This document shows positions 62,702-64,000 of a DNA stretch of 64,000 nt, in pieces. The stretch spans positions 1-64,000 of the forward strand of contig NZ_AYSE01000013.1 in the NCBI RefSeq assembly GCF_000504165.1. The letters are read 5' to 3'. The translations under genes were made by a program, and so were the position numbers. Source of the stretch: Bacillus sp. FJAT-14578 (GTDB taxonomy: Bacteria > Bacillota > Bacilli > Bacillales > Bacillaceae_H). Every line of letters starts with the position of its first letter. Position 1 is the stretch's first letter. The notes below the pieces were generated by a model that was not told the origin of the DNA, searched no databases, and worked only from the letters and a program-made list of their open reading frames with translations.

Positions 62702-63511
62702 CTATTTTACAGGCTGAAAAAGCCATTCATGGTCTGGATCATTATGGAACTTCCATGTACGCACGGGTCCTGCCATCACGTTCAAATAGTAAGACTCGTA
62801 TCCCGGCGGGGCCGATACCGGATGATATCCTTCCGGCACGAGTACCACACTGCGGTTTGGAACAGCAAGGACTTCATCCAATGACCGATCATCATTATAT
62901 ACCCGCTGAACAACGAAACCTTGGTTAGGGTTGATTTCATGATAATATGTTTCTTCTAAATAAGACTCAGCAGGAAGGCTATTTTGGTCATGTTTATGCG
63001 GCGGGTAGCTGGACCAGTTCCCGGCAGGCGTGAGCACTTCCACGACAAGCAAGCTGTCGGCCGCCTTTTGTTCCGGTAAAATATTGTGAATTTTTCTAGA
63101 CATATGACCTGATCCGCGATCCTCAACACCAACATCCTCCGGCGCGATTAAACGCGCTTTATGCGTTCCTTTACCCGGAGCCAGGCAAACAGCCAGCTCA
63201 AGGTCTGTTAACGCTTCTACTGTGTAAGAGTCGTCGTTCGGTACATAAACAGAATACGGAGGAATTTTTTCAAAAACGGACATGCGCTTTCCGATTTCTA
63301 AAAAAGCAGCATCATTTGTGCGAACTGACGCTTTTCCGCTTAGCAAAACAAGACAAGCTTCTTGATCGCCGGTTTTGTTTGTTAGCACTTCCCCGCTCTT
63401 TAACGAGTAGAGTTCAAATCCTACATATTCCCATCCTGCGCTTTCAGGTGTCACAGACAGGACTTTTCCTTGTGTGTCGCGTTCTTGTGGTCGTACCATT
63501 AATTTTGACAT
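62702..63511 (-). CDS. iolB: 5-deoxy-glucuronate isomerase IolB
   Basis: 269 residues, cupin-type enzyme (YPPHKHDQNSLPAESYLEETYYHEINPNQGF region with metal-binding His/Glu, and VLVPEGYHPVSAPPGY). It isomerises 5-deoxy-glucuronate to 2-deoxy-5-keto-gluconate, the IolC substrate. It follows iolG by 29 bases and ends at a terminator. Confidence 0.95.
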   Translation of the reverse strand: MSKLMVRPQERDTQGKVLSVTPESAGWEYVGFELYSLKSGEVLTNKTGDQEACLVLLSGKASVRTNDAAFLEIGKRMSVFEKIPPYSVYVPNDDSYTVEALTDLELAVCLAPGKGTHKARLIAPEDVGVEDRGSGHMSRKIHNILPEQKAADSLLVVEVLTPAGNWSSYPPHKHDQNSLPAESYLEETYYHEINPNQGFVVQRVYNDDRSLDEVLAVPNRSVVLVPEGYHPVSAPPGYESYYLNVMAGPVRTWKFHNDPDHEWLFQPVK

Positions 63512-63540
63512 GCAGCATTCCTCCTTTTTCAGTGATTTTC

Positions 63541-64000
63541 TTAGTTCAATGCAACCTTATCTTCAACTAACTCTGTATGTTCAATTTTCACTGGGCGTCC
63601 TGTTTCAAAAGATTCTTTCGCTGCCTTGGCAATTCGCTCCGCTTGAAGGCCGTCATTTCCGCTGCAAACGACTGATTGATCTTCCAATAGAGATTTTGCG
63701 AATTCTGATACTTCTTCAATATAGGCTTGCGTATAACGCTCAAGGAAGAAATATAACGGTTTATCTTTTACAACGCCTTCTGCTGTCGATACTTCTACCG
63801 TTGTTGGACGGCAATTATCAGCTGTTGCAGAGCCTTTTGCTCCAAACACTTCTACACGCTGATCGTACCCGTAAACCGCCTGACGGCTGTTATCAATTAC
63901 GCCCAGCGCACCGTTTGCAAACTTCAGTGTCACAATGGCTGTATCGACATCCCCAGCTTCTGCAATAGCAGGGTTGATTAATGTTGTTCCATGAGCAGAG
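63541..64000 (-). CDS. iolG: Inositol 2-dehydrogenase IolG (C-terminal part)
   Basis: The C-terminal 152 codons of a gene whose start lies beyond the right edge. The visible part runs TTLINPAIAEAGDVDTAIVT, then LKFANGALGVIDNSRQAVYG, and on to the C-terminus, closely following B. subtilis IolG after its active site. It oxidises myo-inositol at C2 with NAD+, the first step of the pathway. It shares an operon with iolB. Confidence 0.93.
   Translation of the reverse strand, partial: SAHGTTLINPAIAEAGDVDTAIVTLKFANGALGVIDNSRQAVYGYDQRVEVFGAKGSATADNCRPTTVEVSTAEGVVKDKPLYFFLERYTQAYIEEVSEFAKSLLEDQSVVCSGNDGLQAERIAKAAKESFETGRPVKIEHTELVEDKVALN

Noticed and set aside
1..64000. CRISPR arrays, tRNA or rRNA genes, prophage modules
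   Set aside because: The only regular short repeats are the four 20-bp units at 181-260, which lack spacers. No tRNA-like or rRNA sequence or phage structural gene was seen.

Overview
The window is chromosomal DNA of a member of the Bacillaceae (Bacillus in the broad sense). The evidence is many close matches to Bacillus subtilis-type proteins (MreBH, TreR/TreA/TreP, NiaP, GcvPA/PB/H/T, IolA-E), Bacillus-style promoters and Shine-Dalgarno sequences, CcpA (cre) sites, an S-layer-homology protein and an immune-inhibitor-A metalloprotease. Nearly all genes are on the minus strand; only mreBH and a small YolD-like gene are on the plus strand. I see no rRNA, tRNA, CRISPR array or prophage.

Layout. 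1-465: upstream region of a gene lying off the left edge, with four 20-bp direct repeats that look like LytTR-type operators. 466-2427: cell-wall-anchored alpha/beta hydrolase with SLH domains. 2657-13651: signalling and exopolysaccharide block. It has a diguanylate cyclase with Hpt and receiver domains, a HEAT-repeat membrane protein, a processive family-2 glycosyltransferase and a membrane-anchored GH2-like protein, whose reading frames overlap by 1-4 bases, followed by a response regulator and a hybrid histidine kinase. 13921-18391: sodium/solute symporter, GABA-type aminotransferase and a sigma-54 activator with a good -24/-12 promoter. 18758-23390: trehalose genes treP-treA-treR with two TreR operators. 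23520-25170: solitary IS605-type TnpB with its right-end hairpin. 25211-26476: PlcR-like TPR regulator followed by a 43-codon secreted-peptide gene resembling PapR, i.e. a candidate quorum-sensing pair, close to niaP and inhA. 31301-34272: NCS2 permease, a 42-residue membrane peptide and mreBH. 34342-40382: sugar ABC transporter, a broken Gfo/Idh/MocA gene, a LacI regulator and a class II aldolase. 40916-42566: small genes and purU. 42981-52218: glyA-sdaAB-sdaAA-gcvT-gcvH-gcvPA-gcvPB, then lipA and a HesB-like gene. This block follows a sigma-A promoter with an upstream cre site, a tandem glycine riboswitch and a terminator. It would take glycine through serine to pyruvate. 52575-64000: inositol catabolism (iolG partial, iolB, lacI, iolC, iolA, iolD, iolE, a second dehydrogenase and an MFS polyol carrier).

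Regulatory logic. A near-identical operator, GGAAAGCGCTTA(A)CC, sits just downstream of the -10 box of both the ABC-transporter promoter (40439-40452) and the iolC promoter (61441-61455), and recurs before the binding-protein gene (37836-37849). This suggests that the 34-40 kb cluster and the iol cluster form one regulon under two paralogous LacI-type repressors.

The most unusual feature is a family of intergenic elements made of two adjacent hairpins with stems of 9-24 bp. Sequence is poorly conserved in the stems but pairing is kept, and the loop of the second hairpin (around CGTTCTTTG) and a leader (CAAAGGTTC) are partly conserved. About nine double copies and three single hairpins are scattered through the window. 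Some overlap stop codons, but one lies between divergent promoters, so termination alone does not explain them.
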